Below are positions 8,512 through 16,458 of a DNA stretch of 58,802 bases, piece by piece. The position numbers and the translations under genes were made by a program. The notes beneath the pieces are model-generated. The model was given only the letters and a program-made list of their open reading frames with translations, had not been told where the DNA came from and did not search any database. Source of the stretch: Fusibacter paucivorans. GTDB taxonomy: Bacteria; Bacillota; Clostridia; Peptostreptococcales; Acidaminobacteraceae. Where the stretch lies: contig NZ_JAHBCL010000028.1 in NCBI RefSeq assembly GCF_018390735.1, positions 1-58,802 on the forward strand, read 5' to 3'. The first letter of the stretch is position 1; each line of letters begins with the position of its first letter.

Positions 8512-9639
8512 ATGTTTCGTATATTTGTAATTAATTTCGGCGGAACGTCAGGAGAGCTATCCATTTACGAGGATGCAAGCCTTGTAGAAAAAATCGATCT
8601 CCCATATACAAAAGAGGAACTGGAAATGCGATATACCGGTGAGCAGGAGGTGGCTGTAAAAAGTAGGCGCATAATGCAGCTTCTGACAGACAGGGGATAT
8701 GTAGTCGACAATTTTGACGCTTTCGCTGTGCGAGGAAGCGGCTTGTTCTTCGGCGGCGAAGGTGGTACTTTCCTGGTAGAAGGTAAGCTGAGAGCGCACA
8801 TGAATGAGATGTACGACCCGAAGAAGAAAATCCTTCATGCATCTTATGTGGCAATTCCGGTTGTAGATGAATTATTAATAGATTGTAAGAAAGAAATCCC
8901 CATATACATCACGGATCCGTCGACCATCGACCAACTGCTTCCAGAGGTGAAAGTGACCGGCAACCCAATGTTCCAAAAAAGATCTGCCTTTCATGCCTTG
9001 AATCACCGCGCAGTTGCCAGAAAAGCAGCCTTTGACTTGGGAAAGAAATATGACGAAGTAAATCTGATTGTCGTTCATGCTGGCGGGGGAATCTCTATTG
9101 GGGCGCACAAAAAAGGCCGCATCATTGATGTCAACGATGCAACTGGTGATGCGGATGGACCTTTTACGCCAAACCGGGCGGGGTCCTTGCCGACAGGTCA
9201 ACTTGTACACATGTGCTATAGTGGTCAGTTTACTGAGAAAGAAATGTTCCGCAAGCTAAAGGGCGATGCCGGTATGAAGGCATATCTGGGGACCGAAGAC
9301 ATGCGAGAGGTAGAGCGCCGTATTGACGCTGGTGATGAAGAGGCAGAGCTGATTTTCAAGGCATTGGCCTATCAGATTTACCGTGAAATCGGCGCGTGCG
9401 CGGCGACTCTGTGCGGAGAGGTAGATGCGATTGCATTTACTGCCGGTTTGGCTAATTCCTCTCGCTTGATCGAGGCTGTGGGAGAACATGTCCGCCATTT
9501 TGCGCCAGTCATGTGCTACCCGGGCGGCTTTGAAAATGAAGCGCTGGCATTGGGTGCATATCGAATTTTGTCAGGGCAGGAAGAACTAGCGGTATACGAT
9601 GGAGAGGGTGACTATCTTCAGAATATAAATCCAAACTAA
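8512..9639 (+). CDS. buk: Butyrate kinase (acyl kinase of the ASKHA superfamily)
   Basis: A 375-residue kinase that transfers phosphate from an acyl phosphate to ADP, giving ATP and the free acid. The ATG at 8512 is preceded by CAGGAG; an earlier in-frame start at 8476 lies inside ptb and lacks a ribosome site. The phosphate-binding motifs are present: INFGGTSGELSIY at the N terminus, VNLIVVHAGGGISIGAHKKGRIIDVNDATGDADGPF in two consecutive segments, and IAFTAGLANSSRL near the C terminus. It follows ptb with a 25-bp gap, so the two are translated together. It supplies the energy-conserving step of the pathway. A paralogous branched-chain acyl kinase is the main alternative. Confidence 0.9.
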   Translation: MFRIFVINFGGTSGELSIYEDASLVEKIDLPYTKEELEMRYTGEQEVAVKSRRIMQLLTDRGYVVDNFDAFAVRGSGLFFGGEGGTFLVEGKLRAHMNEMYDPKKKILHASYVAIPVVDELLIDCKKEIPIYITDPSTIDQLLPEVKVTGNPMFQKRSAFHALNHRAVARKAAFDLGKKYDEVNLIVVHAGGGISIGAHKKGRIIDVNDATGDADGPFTPNRAGSLPTGQLVHMCYSGQFTEKEMFRKLKGDAGMKAYLGTEDMREVERRIDAGDEEAELIFKALAYQIYREIGACAATLCGEVDAIAFTAGLANSSRLIEAVGEHVRHFAPVMCYPGGFENEALALGAYRILSGQEELAVYDGEGDYLQNINPN

Positions 9640-9671
9640 ATTACAAAAAGAAAGGACGGAAAGAAAACACT

Positions 9672-10802
9672 ATGAAAGCAAAAGCAGCGGTATTGTATGA
9701 AAAAGGAGAAAACAATCAACTAAGGCTGGAAACCGTTACGGTACGGGAGCCTAGGGAAAAAGAGGTCATTGTTCGCATGAAGAGCAGTGGCATTTGCGGT
9801 ACAGAGATTGCGTACCAATATGACCACTGGGGAATTGATTATAAGATGCCTGTTGTGCTGGGTCATGAGGGCGCAGGCATTGTGGAGAAAGTTGGCTCCG
9901 CTGTAACGAAGGTCAAAGTGGGTGACCATGTTTCTATCGGTCCTCCATGCTGCGGAGAATGCTTCTATTGCCGCCAAAACATGACTTGGTTGTGCGAAGG
10001 TTCCATGGATTATCGATACCTGTCCGGCGGTTATGATTTTTATGGAACCGCACCGATGACCAACGAAAAGGGCGAAGATGTATTCCAGTTGTTCGAGCAG
10101 GGATCCTTGTCAGAGTATACCTGTATATATGAACCCATGCTGACGGTAATCCCCAAAGATGTAGACATTAGTCTCTGCGGTCCTTTGTCGTGTGGTATGC
10201 GTACCGGCGCAGGCGCAGTGTATGCTGAGCTGAAGCCGAGTCCTGGTCAATGGATCGTGATCACCGGTGCAGGTGCGGTCGGCCTGTCAGCTATGTGGAT
10301 GGCAAATGCAATGGGTGCCAAGACTCTGATTTTGGATGTTATTGACAGCCGTCTCGATTTCGCTAAGGAACTTGGAGCGACTGCTGTTTTGAATTCCGCA
10401 GGCATGGGTGAGGAAGAGATTACAAAGAGCATTCGTAAAATTGTTGGCGAAAAGGGCGCCGACGGTGCGGTAGAGGGCGTTGGTCTTAGTCATGTTATTA
10501 AGGGCATCATGCGAGCTCTGAAATGGGGCGCACATTGTGCGCAGGTCGCTGTTGGCACCAACGTTAGCTTTGGCAGCTATATGATTGATTGCAATGACAG
10601 CAGACATGTTGATTTCGTCCGTTACGGTAACGTCAACAACGATGAGATTATTCCCATGTTGATTGATTTGTATAAAGAGGGCAAATTCCCCTTTGATAAG
10701 CTTTACACCTTCTATGATTTGGACAATGTTGTTGATGCCTTGGACGACGCGAAGCATAACCGGAGCAAGAAAGTTGTCGTACTCATGAATCAGAATAAGT
10801 AA
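9672..10802 (+). CDS. Zinc-dependent medium-chain alcohol dehydrogenase
   Basis: A 376-residue NAD(P)-dependent alcohol dehydrogenase. Cys42 and His65-Glu66 (GHEGAG) are the catalytic-zinc ligands. Cys94, 97, 100 and 108 give the C-x2-C-x2-C-x7-C structural-zinc site, with an extra Cys93. The Rossmann motif GAGAVGLSAMWMANAMGA lies near residue 200. RBS AAAGAAAGGACGG precedes ATG 9672. As last enzyme of the run it can oxidise an incoming alcohol to the aldehyde used by the acylating dehydrogenase, or run in reverse as an electron sink. The zinc requirement makes the CobW-type GTPase downstream an interesting neighbour. The alcohol substrate is unknown. Confidence 0.9.
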   Translation: MKAKAAVLYEKGENNQLRLETVTVREPREKEVIVRMKSSGICGTEIAYQYDHWGIDYKMPVVLGHEGAGIVEKVGSAVTKVKVGDHVSIGPPCCGECFYCRQNMTWLCEGSMDYRYLSGGYDFYGTAPMTNEKGEDVFQLFEQGSLSEYTCIYEPMLTVIPKDVDISLCGPLSCGMRTGAGAVYAELKPSPGQWIVITGAGAVGLSAMWMANAMGAKTLILDVIDSRLDFAKELGATAVLNSAGMGEEEITKSIRKIVGEKGADGAVEGVGLSHVIKGIMRALKWGAHCAQVAVGTNVSFGSYMIDCNDSRHVDFVRYGNVNNDEIIPMLIDLYKEGKFPFDKLYTFYDLDNVVDALDDAKHNRSKKVVVLMNQNK

Positions 10803-10815
10803 CTGCCATAAATAG

Positions 10816-10898
10816 CCTGAAACCTCAGGTTCAAGTACAGTACACAATATCGTATATTCAGGAAATGGAAGGTTGAATTTGCGGTCTCCCATTTCCTG
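10816..10898 (+). promoter_or_regulatory. Two hairpins between adh and the CobW-like gene
   Basis: A small CCTGA/TCAGG hairpin (10816-10829) is followed by a perfect 10-bp inverted repeat, CAGGAAATGG at 10859-10868 and CCATTTCCTG at 10889-10898. Neither has a T run, so they look more like processing or attenuation structures, or an operator, than a strong terminator. The rest of the 253-bp gap shows no clear promoter. Confidence 0.4.
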
Positions 10899-11055
10899 TA
10901 TCTTCAGCTCTACTATGTCGTTTGAGTATGTCTTACATCTGTATGTCTTCGCCCAGAGATTGCTGCGGCTTTCGCAATTACTTTAACGACTGACACTGTA
11001 GAGCGTTTTCGGGAGATATTACTTGAAAAGAAAATAATTGAAAAGGTGGCAGAAA

Positions 11056-12078
11056 ATGATAAAAATAGATATTGTTTCAGGTTTCCTTGGCGCAGGAAAA
11101 ACGACGTTGCTTCAAAAGCTCGTTGAAGATGGTTATCCTGGAGAAAAACTGGCGTTGCTGGAGAACGAATACGGTGATTTCAGTATTGATTCTGCATTCC
11201 TGCGGAAGCAGAAAATTGAAGTAACCAATCTACTTTCCGGCTGTATATGTTGTAGTCTATCTGACGACTTTCGGGCATCCCTTATTACAATCATAGAGTG
11301 GATACGGCCAGATCATATACTGATCGAACCATCCGGCGTGGCAAAGCTCTCTGATATTATAGATTCTGTACTGTCTCTGAGTGAAAGTTCAGATCTACCG
11401 GTCCGCACACAATTGGACGGCGTAGTTGCCGTCGTTGATGCTACAAAAATCAACGGAATGCTTGACGCCTACAAAGCGGTGCTATACAATCAAATTAATT
11501 ACTCAGGCTGTATTATCTTAAGCAGGACGGAGGATATTGATCGGGAATCGCTTGATTGTTGTGTCAACACAATTCGTGCGATTAATCAAAAGGCAATTAT
11601 TATCACTACGCCTTGGGATCAATTATCCTCTGACCAGATACGTCGTGCCATGTATTTTGACCACAGCCATTATGTAAGAGCTGAAGACTTGCTGACCAGT
11701 GAGCATGAAGCATATGCTGAAAAAGCCGACAATCATCATAGCCATGAACATAATCACGAGCACTATCACGAGCATCATCACGAGCACCAAAATCATGATT
11801 TCGCGGAAGACCTGTTTAACACGGTTGGGCTTGAAACAGCGCAGACATTCACCAAAGACAGGCTAATACAAATTATGAAAGCACTCGATCATGCGTCTGG
11901 AAATGTTCTTCGCGCAAAGGGCCTCGTTTCGTCAGAGACCGGCTCATGGTATGAATTCGACTATGTGCCGACAGAACACACCGTTCGCATTGGCAGTCCG
12001 GAAACGATTGGGAAAATATGTGTTATTGGAGAGGCACTGGTCAGGGGAGAAATAGAAAACTTGTTTTTGTCCATGTAA
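11056..12078 (+). CDS. CobW/P47K-family metal-chaperone GTPase with His-rich loop
   Basis: A 340-residue cytoplasmic G3E GTPase. Walker A GFLGAGKTT lies at residues 9-17, the metal-binding CxCC motif (GCICC) follows near 59, and a histidine-rich stretch of alternating H and E or N lies at nt 11733-11800. Such proteins load metals (zinc, cobalt, nickel or iron) into partner enzymes using GTP hydrolysis. ATG 11056 follows AAAGGTGG; the TTG at 11038 lies upstream of that site. It stands between the zinc alcohol dehydrogenase and the sigma-54 activator. A plausible job is metallation of that dehydrogenase, but service to a corrinoid or other metalloprotein elsewhere cannot be excluded. Confidence 0.85.
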   Translation: MIKIDIVSGFLGAGKTTLLQKLVEDGYPGEKLALLENEYGDFSIDSAFLRKQKIEVTNLLSGCICCSLSDDFRASLITIIEWIRPDHILIEPSGVAKLSDIIDSVLSLSESSDLPVRTQLDGVVAVVDATKINGMLDAYKAVLYNQINYSGCIILSRTEDIDRESLDCCVNTIRAINQKAIIITTPWDQLSSDQIRRAMYFDHSHYVRAEDLLTSEHEAYAEKADNHHSHEHNHEHYHEHHHEHQNHDFAEDLFNTVGLETAQTFTKDRLIQIMKALDHASGNVLRAKGLVSSETGSWYEFDYVPTEHTVRIGSPETIGKICVIGEALVRGEIENLFLSM

Positions 12079-12106
12079 TCTCCACACTAAGATTGAGGGT
12101 GATACT

Positions 12107-13531
12107 ATAGACAACTATAATATTCAAATTTTAGAAACACTTCTTAATAGCCTTACAGATGCGGTTTACATTATAGATGCAAACGGGCAAACCATATTTG
12201 CAAATAATAGCACATTAAAGATGTACAAATGTTCAAAGGAAGTGTTTGAACGGGAATACAGCGATATTTACGCCATGGACCAAAATGGGATTTTCAGTGA
12301 AAATATATATCCTCAAGTATTGAAGCAGAAAAAACGAGTCTACTGCTGGCACAAAATTTATGATGTAAATCGTAACTCGCGTTTGTATTTTACATGGAAT
12401 TCCCCAGTGTTTGATTCTCAGGGAAACGTCAAGTACGTTGTGGGGCAGACGTGTCTTCAAGAGGATATGAACCGTTTTGAACAAGAGTCACAATCTGTTT
12501 TTGGTAATTACACAGAAACACAGCTTGTAAACAATGATACCGAGCGCTCGATTGTTTACGGCAGCGTAGTCATGAAAAATTTGATTAGCTCCCTTAAGCG
12601 CTTAACAAATGCGGATGTTCCCATTCTTATTTATGGTGAAACTGGTACAGGCAAAGAGGTTCTGGCCCAATATATCCACTCCTCCAGCAAACGAAAAGAG
12701 CACAGCATGATTTGCATCAACTGCGCCGCCATCGCGCCATCTCTGTTTGAAGCTGAGATGTTCGGGTATTCTAAAGGGGCGTTCACAGGCAGTAATCCCA
12801 GCGGAAAGAAGGGGTTGTTTGAAAGCGCCGACGGTTCCACTCTTTTTCTGGATGAGGTGGATTCACTTCCGCTGGAGCAGCAGGGCAAGCTGTTAAGGGC
12901 GCTTGAAACGAAGACTATCGTGCGTTTAGGGGAAAGCAAGCCCATTAAGGTGGATTTTCGACTGCTTGTGGCTACAAACAAAAATCTGCATGAGCTGGTT
13001 GCGATGGGGAAATTTCGTGAGGATTTGTACTACAGGCTTAATGTTGTTCCAGCGTATCTCCCGCCATTACGGGAGCGGGAGGGCGATATCCGCATTCTAT
13101 CAGACTATTTCCTTTCACATTATCTTCAAAAATATGATATAAAGAAGAAATTTTCCGAAGACATCTATCAACAACTGGAATCGTACTCTTGGCCGGGAAA
13201 TATCCGAGAACTAAAAAATCTGATTGAGCGGATAGTATTGATGACAGACCCGTCTGAGTATGAAATTGAAACTATCACTCTTCCTTCCGGCGAGATGACT
13301 TCTGATTTTTATGGTGAGAATAATAAGTGCCCTGTCAAAAAGCTGATTAGAAACACGCCTCTGGTGACGGAGGCTCCTTTGGAAGATCAGCTTTCCGCGT
13401 ATGAAAAGGAAATCCTTATCGCTGCCCTAAAAAAATATCGGAATTCATCTGACGCTGCTAACGCACTTGGTATCAGCTGTCCAACTATGAGCAGAAAAAT
13501 GGCTAAGTATCGTTTATCCAAGCAGCGTTGA
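12107..13531 (+). CDS. Sigma-54-dependent activator: PAS, AAA+ and Fis-type HTH
   Basis: An enhancer-binding protein expected to activate RpoN polymerase at the promoter at 1104-1120. Order: an N-terminal PAS domain (LLNSLTDAVYIID... from nt 12137), then the AAA+ core with Walker A GETGTGKE, the sigma-54 contact loop GAFTGS (usual form GAFTGA), Walker B LFLDEVDSL and the arginine-finger region REDLYYRLNV, then a C-terminal Fis-like HTH (SSDAANALGISCPTMSRKM). The first conventional in-frame start is ATG 12221, but that would cut the PAS domain in half. The frame is open upstream and contains ATA at 12107 behind AGGGTGA, and ATT at 12092. The start is therefore unusual or the 5' end carries an indel. 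The PAS may sense the pathway substrate. Confidence 0.88.
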   Translation: MDNYNIQILETLLNSLTDAVYIIDANGQTIFANNSTLKMYKCSKEVFEREYSDIYAMDQNGIFSENIYPQVLKQKKRVYCWHKIYDVNRNSRLYFTWNSPVFDSQGNVKYVVGQTCLQEDMNRFEQESQSVFGNYTETQLVNNDTERSIVYGSVVMKNLISSLKRLTNADVPILIYGETGTGKEVLAQYIHSSSKRKEHSMICINCAAIAPSLFEAEMFGYSKGAFTGSNPSGKKGLFESADGSTLFLDEVDSLPLEQQGKLLRALETKTIVRLGESKPIKVDFRLLVATNKNLHELVAMGKFREDLYYRLNVVPAYLPPLREREGDIRILSDYFLSHYLQKYDIKKKFSEDIYQQLESYSWPGNIRELKNLIERIVLMTDPSEYEIETITLPSGEMTSDFYGENNKCPVKKLIRNTPLVTEAPLEDQLSAYEKEILIAALKKYRNSSDAANALGISCPTMSRKMAKYRLSKQR

Positions 13532-13576
13532 TTGCATCGGCATTTCCTTAAAAACCTAGTTCTATGTTTAATAGTT

Positions 13577-13617
13577 GGAGTGAGGGATTCAATGAATCCC
13601 TACTCCTTGCTTTTTTT
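13577..13617 (+). terminator. Rho-independent terminator of the sigma-54 gene unit
   Basis: GGAGT and AGGGATTC pair with GAATCCCT and ACTCC around a short loop, followed by TTGC and seven T. It lies 45 bp after the activator stop and closes the catabolic region. Confidence 0.9.
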
Positions 13618-14129
13618 AGACCTTTTGATGTTTGTATGAATTTAGTGAGATTTTTGGGTATGACGAATAAGCTGTGTGATATTTTGGTTTTCAATATTCA
13701 ATAATCATTTCAAGTGTAAGATACGATGCCTAAGACGTTGAAAGTTTCTTATGCCAAAACAGACTCTTCAAAGTACCTTGATGTTATTGTTGAATCCTCA
13801 ATACAGCCGAACAGAAATGACTTCTCTTTTGATCTTTAAAGAGCGGAGAGCGGGATTTGAAAAACGGACAATTGTGATTCTATTTCGAGAAAAATACCCC
13901 TCCGCTAAGTAACCAGTAGGCCTTGCGATCATTAGAACTGTCGCCTCTTGGCATGTTGAAACGATAACGCTGATGACATGCAGTAGTTCTGGCGAGAAAA
14001 GGTAGCGTTTGACGACAACATCAACGGATATTGGATGATTCAATATCATCATCTATTCAGTTCTGGCAAATATGAGATGACCTTAGAATTATTGCAAGAA
14101 CAGGTGAAAAGTTTAAAAGGAGAAAAGCT
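13618..14129. other. Gene-free spacer
   Basis: About 510 bp with no recognisable gene, RNA or repeat. Short open frames on both strands, the longest being 84 codons on the minus strand at 13798-14052, have no ribosome site and no family resemblance that I can see. It may be decayed coding sequence. The last 20 bp hold AAAGGAG for the next gene. Confidence 0.5.
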
Positions 14130-15569
14130 GTGATAAAAAAACTAATTATTATCGTTTTAGGAATCATATCTTTTGGAGCTATTTTGTGTATTTTGTCTAA
14201 TTTGTATTTTACGATGAAAGAGAAGAATGAAATACAAGCAGTAAAATTATTAGATCAGAGAAGCGAATTCAGTACGGATGAACTTTTAGCAGATTTACGA
14301 TGGTATCAATACATGTTGAACAATGTTCACCCTAAAGAAATTGAATTATTACCTTTAGGGGATGTTGACGCAGAAATTAAAGAAGTAGAGAAAGGTATTA
14401 AGGAACCTTTATCACGGTTAGCGTTTTTCAAACAGTTAGCACCAATTGTCAGCAATTTAAACGATGAACATACCACATTATTACTTCCCATGTATGAGAT
14501 TAACAGTGCGGAAGGGGTCTTACCCTATCAATTTTCAATTATTGATAATAAGATTTATTTAAAAATGCAAAGCTCAATGAAGGATGACGTTCCAATAGGA
14601 TCAGAAATCCTATCAATCAATGGGGTGGAATCTTCTGATTTGATACAAAAACTTAAACCGTATTTTTATGGTTCAAATGATGAACAGAAAGTAGCATACT
14701 TAGCAGAGCATTTTTCTGAGGCTTATTATATTTGCTATGGAAATACAGAAACTTTTAAGATTGAGTATAAAATAAACGGTACTGATGTTGTGTCTACACA
14801 AACGATTATGGCTTCGAAATATGCAGCAAAAGAGGATAGGCCATTTTATATTGAAAAAATAGACGACAAAACGATATTGTTGACAATGACATCATTCTCT
14901 GATCCGGAACATACATTTGACGCATTCTTAAAGGATCTGTTTGTGAAAATAAGGGATGAAAAAATTGATAACTTAATCATTGACCTTCGTATGAATAAAG
15001 GTGGACTTTCATCATTGGGAGATCAAATATTATCGTACCTTACGGACAAACCTTATTCTCAGTATAAAAGAATGGAAACACTTGTAAGTCAAGAAGCAAG
15101 AGAAGCCTATATTAAGGAAGCACCAGGCTTTATTCGTTGGTTTCCTATCCAATATTTTCATCCAATGCTAAAACCGCTTTGGGAGAAAAAAATAGGTGAA
15201 GTTAATGCAATAGATTATCCTGCAATAGAACCAAAGGAAAACGCTCTGATGTTTAAGGGACGTGTTTTTGTGCTGATTGACGCAGGTTCTATGTCGAGTT
15301 CAACTATGTTGGCATCTACAATTAAAACCTATGATCTAGGCGTATTGATAGGAGAGCCTACTGGTGGGCGTGATTGTATGTATGGCAGCGTTGCAACTTA
15401 CACAATGCCCAATACAGGTTTGCAAATCGAAATGCCAAGTGCCGTGATATATGGCAATCAAACAGAGCATGTTCAGCCAGACCATCTTTGTTCACAAACA
15501 GTTGAAGATTTGGCAGCGAAGAAAGATAGTGTTTTGGCATTATGCCTTCGGATTATTGAGGGGGAATAA
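14130..15569 (+). CDS. Membrane-anchored S41 (C-terminal processing-like) peptidase
   Basis: A 479-residue protein with an N-terminal transmembrane anchor (residues 4-28), so the rest is extracytoplasmic. A helical region (residues 45-120) is followed by a PDZ-like segment (VPIGSEILSINGVES) and the S41 core: NLIIDLRMNKGG, then VFVLIDAGSMSSSTMLAS, which bears the presumed catalytic serine, and IGEPTGGRDCMYG. The usual Ctp Ser-x3-Lys dyad is not obvious, which fits the Tri-type active site instead. GTG 14130 follows AAAGGAG. It is monocistronic, and its lower GC than the sigma-54 operon suggests a different history. Substrate unknown; nutrient peptide or envelope protein turnover are possibilities. 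Confidence 0.8.
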   Translation: MIKKLIIIVLGIISFGAILCILSNLYFTMKEKNEIQAVKLLDQRSEFSTDELLADLRWYQYMLNNVHPKEIELLPLGDVDAEIKEVEKGIKEPLSRLAFFKQLAPIVSNLNDEHTTLLLPMYEINSAEGVLPYQFSIIDNKIYLKMQSSMKDDVPIGSEILSINGVESSDLIQKLKPYFYGSNDEQKVAYLAEHFSEAYYICYGNTETFKIEYKINGTDVVSTQTIMASKYAAKEDRPFYIEKIDDKTILLTMTSFSDPEHTFDAFLKDLFVKIRDEKIDNLIIDLRMNKGGLSSLGDQILSYLTDKPYSQYKRMETLVSQEAREAYIKEAPGFIRWFPIQYFHPMLKPLWEKKIGEVNAIDYPAIEPKENALMFKGRVFVLIDAGSMSSSTMLASTIKTYDLGVLIGEPTGGRDCMYGSVATYTMPNTGLQIEMPSAVIYGNQTEHVQPDHLCSQTVEDLAAKKDSVLALCLRIIEGE

Positions 15570-15616
15570 AGTTAGTCTATAATGCTTTATGTGAGCTTTT
15601 GGTGGAGGAAAGGGCG

Positions 15617-15718
15617 ATGAGTCAATTCTATATAGCAGATAACGATGACGAGGCGTTTATAAATGCGAATACGATGAGTCTAAACTCAAGGATTATTCTG
15701 AAAGGATTATTAGAATAG
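15617..15718 (+). CDS. Possible small protein (33 residues)
   Basis: A short frame MSQFYIADNDDEAF... preceded by GGTGGAGGAAAGG at 15601-15613, a good ribosome site. It is acidic at the N terminus and has no recognised family. It could be a genuine small protein or the remnant of a longer gene; coding potential is uncertain. Confidence 0.3.
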   Translation: MSQFYIADNDDEAFINANTMSLNSRIILKGLLE

Positions 15719-15770
15719 TAGGATATATTCAATAAGGAAATTATCGAGGATAATATAGAAATGATAAGAT

Positions 15771-15818
15771 TTGACAGATATAAAAACAGATGCTATCATA
15801 CAGTTAACGTTAACGTAA
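15771..15818 (+). promoter_or_regulatory. merR promoter with downstream palindromic operator
   Basis: TTGACA at 15771-15776, a 17-bp spacer and TATCAT at 15794-15799 form a strong sigma-A promoter. The palindrome GTTAACGTTAACGTAA at 15803-15818 covers the expected transcription start. The same site recurs after the gene at 16268. Autoregulation of the MerR-type gene is likely. The motif resembles operators known for LiuR-like MerR proteins. Confidence 0.75.
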
Positions 15819-15835
15819 GAAAAGGGATGGTATAG

Positions 15836-16234
15836 ATGAAGTATAAGATTGGTGAAATTGCTGAGCTTACAAATTTAACACCTCGAACGATTCGATATTA
15901 TGAAGAACTGAGCTTATTAGGCACTAGAGAGAAAAGGTCTCAAGGCCAACTTCGTTTTTTTGACAACGAAGATATTCAACGTTTAAAGAAGATTCAGATG
16001 CTGAAAGAGTTAGGACTCAGTTTAGAGGAAATTAGTCAGGTTATTGATTTATACTTTACCGATGGTCAAGTTATTGAAGGAAAACGCAGAGTAATTGAAT
16101 TGCTGAAAGGTCATATCTCAGTTGCGGAAGAAAAAATTAAAGAACTAAATACATTTAAAGCGGAAAGTGAATCAAATATTGCTAAATTGGAATTGATTAT
16201 TAAAAAAGATGAAAGCAAACAAAAAGAAAGATAA
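15836..16234 (+). CDS. MerR-family transcriptional regulator
   Basis: A 132-residue DNA-binding protein. The N-terminal winged HTH is classical (YKIGEIAELTNLTPRTIRYYEELSLL, then an R-x-F wing), followed by the dimerising coiled coil at residues 80-130. There is no C-terminal cysteine cluster, so it is not a metal or mercury sensor of the MerR/CueR kind. It is closer to regulators of aldehyde, branched-chain acid or drug responses. AAAGGGATGG precedes ATG 15836. Its probable operators lie at 15803 and 16268, so it likely controls itself and the short-chain dehydrogenase downstream. Confidence 0.88.
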   Translation: MKYKIGEIAELTNLTPRTIRYYEELSLLGTREKRSQGQLRFFDNEDIQRLKKIQMLKELGLSLEEISQVIDLYFTDGQVIEGKRRVIELLKGHISVAEEKIKELNTFKAESESNIAKLELIIKKDESKQKER

Positions 16235-16267
16235 ATAGAAGGTGTAGTAAATTTTTTCGAATTTATA

Positions 16268-16282
16268 TTACGTTTACGTTAA
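16268..16282 (+). promoter_or_regulatory. Second MerR operator, upstream of the SDR gene
   Basis: TTACGTTTACGTTAA is 14/15 identical to the reverse complement of the site at 15804-15818. It lies 34 bp after the merR stop and about 180 bp before the dehydrogenase start. A clear -35/-10 pair is not visible in this gap. Confidence 0.65.
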
Positions 16283-16458
16283 GGTGAATATTTATAAAGG
16301 TGTGAATTTTGTGAAAGTGATATGAAGTCCTATATAGCAATATTAATCATTTGAGAAACATAGTCAAAGCATTAGAGTGGTTATTGTCTTAAAATTTTCA
16401 TAGCTGCAAAGTTGTACCGCATTTATAATAACATCATAGTAGACGAGGAGGTATTAGG

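Noticed and set aside
6035-9639. Bacterial microcompartment operon (Pdu/Eut-like)
   Set aside because: There are no shell-protein genes, no diol dehydratase or ammonia-lyase, and Ptb/Buk stand in place of PduL/PduW.
10859-10898. Inverted repeat after adh as an operon terminator
   Set aside because: The stem is strong, but no T run follows, so it is listed as a processing or regulatory hairpin instead.
13798-14052. Minus-strand frame of 84 codons in the 13.6-14.1 kb spacer
   Set aside because: No recognised motif, no ribosome site, and no transposase signature on either strand.
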